21,750 bases of DNA from contig JASFRI010000023.1 in NCBI GenBank assembly GCA_050115015.1, positions 1-21,750 of the forward strand. The letters are read 5' to 3'. The position numbers and the translations under genes are program-made. Below, piece after piece: positions 21,001-21,750 of the stretch. The notes under the pieces are model-generated. The model had not been told where the DNA came from and ran no database searches. It worked only from the letters and a program-made list of their open reading frames with translations. The stretch comes from JASFRI01 sp050115015. Its GTDB lineage: Bacteria > Acidobacteriota > Polarisedimenticolia > CBDVAL01. Position 1 is the first letter of the stretch. Each line of letters starts with the position of its first letter.

Positions 21001-21750
21001 TCAGCGCGCGGGATCCGCGCCGGACCCGTCTCCGGACAGAGCATCCGGTGCGAAGGTGCGCCCCTTGTGGCAATCCTGGCACTTTCCCGGAAGGGGCCGG
21101 TAGATCACCTGCTCCCGCCCGTCCGGTCCGGAAGTGGCGGGGTGGCAGCGGTCGCAGGCAACACGGGCGTGCGCGCCTTCGAGTGGGAAGCGCGCGGTGG
21201 CGTGGTCGAATCGCGAGGCCGGTCGGAACGCCTCCTGGTCGTGGCAGCCTGTGCAGGCTTCCGCATCGGGCCTGCCGGCGAACTGCTCTCCGTGGGGCGA
21301 CCGGTGGCAGTCGCTGCAGCGCTCGTGGGAGGCGCGGAACGTCAGCTCCCGGGGCGTTCCGCCGGAGGCGACCAGCTTGACCTCGGAGGGAGGCTCGGCG
21401 AGCTCCTTGTGGCAATCGATGCAGGGGACGGCGCGGTGCCCCTTCTCCAGGGGGAAGGCGTAGCCGTCGTGGGCGGCGACATCGATGGTGGAGGGGACGA
21501 AGCTCCGCGCGTCGTGGCAGGCGGTGCAGCCCCCGGACGCGGGACGGTCGCCACCGGGGGAGAACCGGCCCCGGTGCGGGTCCGGATGACAGGTCTCGCA
21601 ACCCGAAGGGAGGAGGGTCAGCGCGACGCCGGCCTTCCCCAGCCCGAGGTCAGCGGGGAAGGGGGGCAGGCCCGGGCGTTCCGGGCCATGGCAGGCGGCA
21701 CAACCAACCTCTCCGTGCCTGCCATCCAGCGGCAATGCCAGTGCCGCGTG
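21001..21750 (-). CDS. Multihaem c-type cytochrome, C-terminal part (5' end outside window)
   Basis: The frame is open to the window edge, so the N-terminus and export signal are not seen; the TTG at 21735 is internal. The 249 visible residues carry eight CXXCH haem sites: CAACH, CETCH, CTACH, CIDCH, CSDCH, CTGCH, CDRCH and CQDCH. Several are preceded by 'F-P-L-x-G-x-H-x-x-V-x-C' modules (FPLEKGHRAVPC, FPLEGAHARVAC), the internal repeat of the cytochrome c3/doubled-CXXCH group. The extra His residues before each site can supply distal ligands. Such proteins act in the periplasm or at the cell surface as electron wires. Adjacency to the cytochrome-b-like and flavoprotein genes hints at a common path, but it is on the opposite strand. 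Confidence 0.9.
   Translation of the reverse strand, partial: HAALALPLDGRHGEVGCAACHGPERPGLPPFPADLGLGKAGVALTLLPSGCETCHPDPHRGRFSPGGDRPASGGCTACHDARSFVPSTIDVAAHDGYAFPLEKGHRAVPCIDCHKELAEPPSEVKLVASGGTPRELTFRASHERCSDCHRSPHGEQFAGRPDAEACTGCHDQEAFRPASRFDHATARFPLEGAHARVACDRCHPATSGPDGREQVIYRPLPGKCQDCHKGRTFAPDALSGDGSGADPAR

Noticed and set aside
1..21750. CRISPR arrays, tRNA or rRNA genes
   Set aside because: No spaced direct repeats of the CRISPR kind and no cloverleaf or conserved rRNA segments were seen on either strand.

Overview
The window is a G+C-rich stretch (roughly 70% by eye) from a Gram-negative bacterium. Evidence for an outer membrane and anaerobic-type redox biochemistry includes a Tat-exported polyferredoxin, a multihaem c-type cytochrome, secreted proteins with signal peptides, a probable lipoprotein and sigma-54 signalling. 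It could be a proteobacterium (including the former delta lineages) or an Acidobacteriota/Myxococcota-like organism. No rRNA or phylogenetic marker is present, so the lineage stays open.

Layout. (1) 1-771: the 3' end of a tricorn/S41-type protease, closed by a 17-bp perfect hairpin. (2) 772-1203: a non-coding region with an AT-rich patch and a sigma-54-like candidate promoter. (3) 1204-9744: one tightly packed seven-gene operon. It holds a PQQ-like beta-propeller, an NHL beta-propeller, a NapG-like Tat polyferredoxin, a NapH/NosR-like membrane iron-sulfur protein, a NuoE-like subunit with an added two-helix membrane anchor, a NuoF-like subunit, and a fusion of a NuoG-type [2Fe-2S] domain with a GltD/NfnB-type flavoprotein. 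The last three match the subunit plan of the Sporomusa-type bifurcating transhydrogenase (Stn). Here they are co-transcribed with a quinol-dehydrogenase-like NapGH pair, which suggests a membrane-tethered NAD(P)H/quinone electron-transfer complex. (4) 9768-10913: an AI-2E/PerM-family membrane protein with a probable leaderless promoter, followed by hairpins shared with the convergent gene.

(5) 10977-16146, minus strand: a secreted parallel beta-helix protein, a small secreted protein, a QseG-like lipoprotein candidate and a sensor kinase. On the plus strand, divergent from the kinase, 16147-17550 is a sigma-54-dependent response regulator. The kinase-lipoprotein-regulator set resembles GlrK-QseG-GlrR. 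Both secreted-protein genes carry -24/-12 promoters (one perfect, one near-perfect), and the smaller gene also has an upstream 23-bp palindrome. This looks like a local regulon.

(6) A 310-bp MITE-like element with 34-bp inverted ends sits after codon 6 of the beta-helix gene. It is in frame and free of stops. Removing it and one copy of the CTAG/TA target recreates a normal signal peptide.

(7) 17747-20222: a second membrane redox pair, a di-haem cytochrome-b-like protein and a flavoprotein with two ferredoxin clusters whose FAD-domain motifs look circularly permuted. Then come a convergent DUF456 membrane protein (20263-20814) and the 3' part of a multihaem cytochrome c (21001 to beyond the window, eight CXXCH sites visible). 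Large antisense reading frames are abundant because of the base composition and were not called as genes. I saw no tRNA, rRNA or CRISPR.
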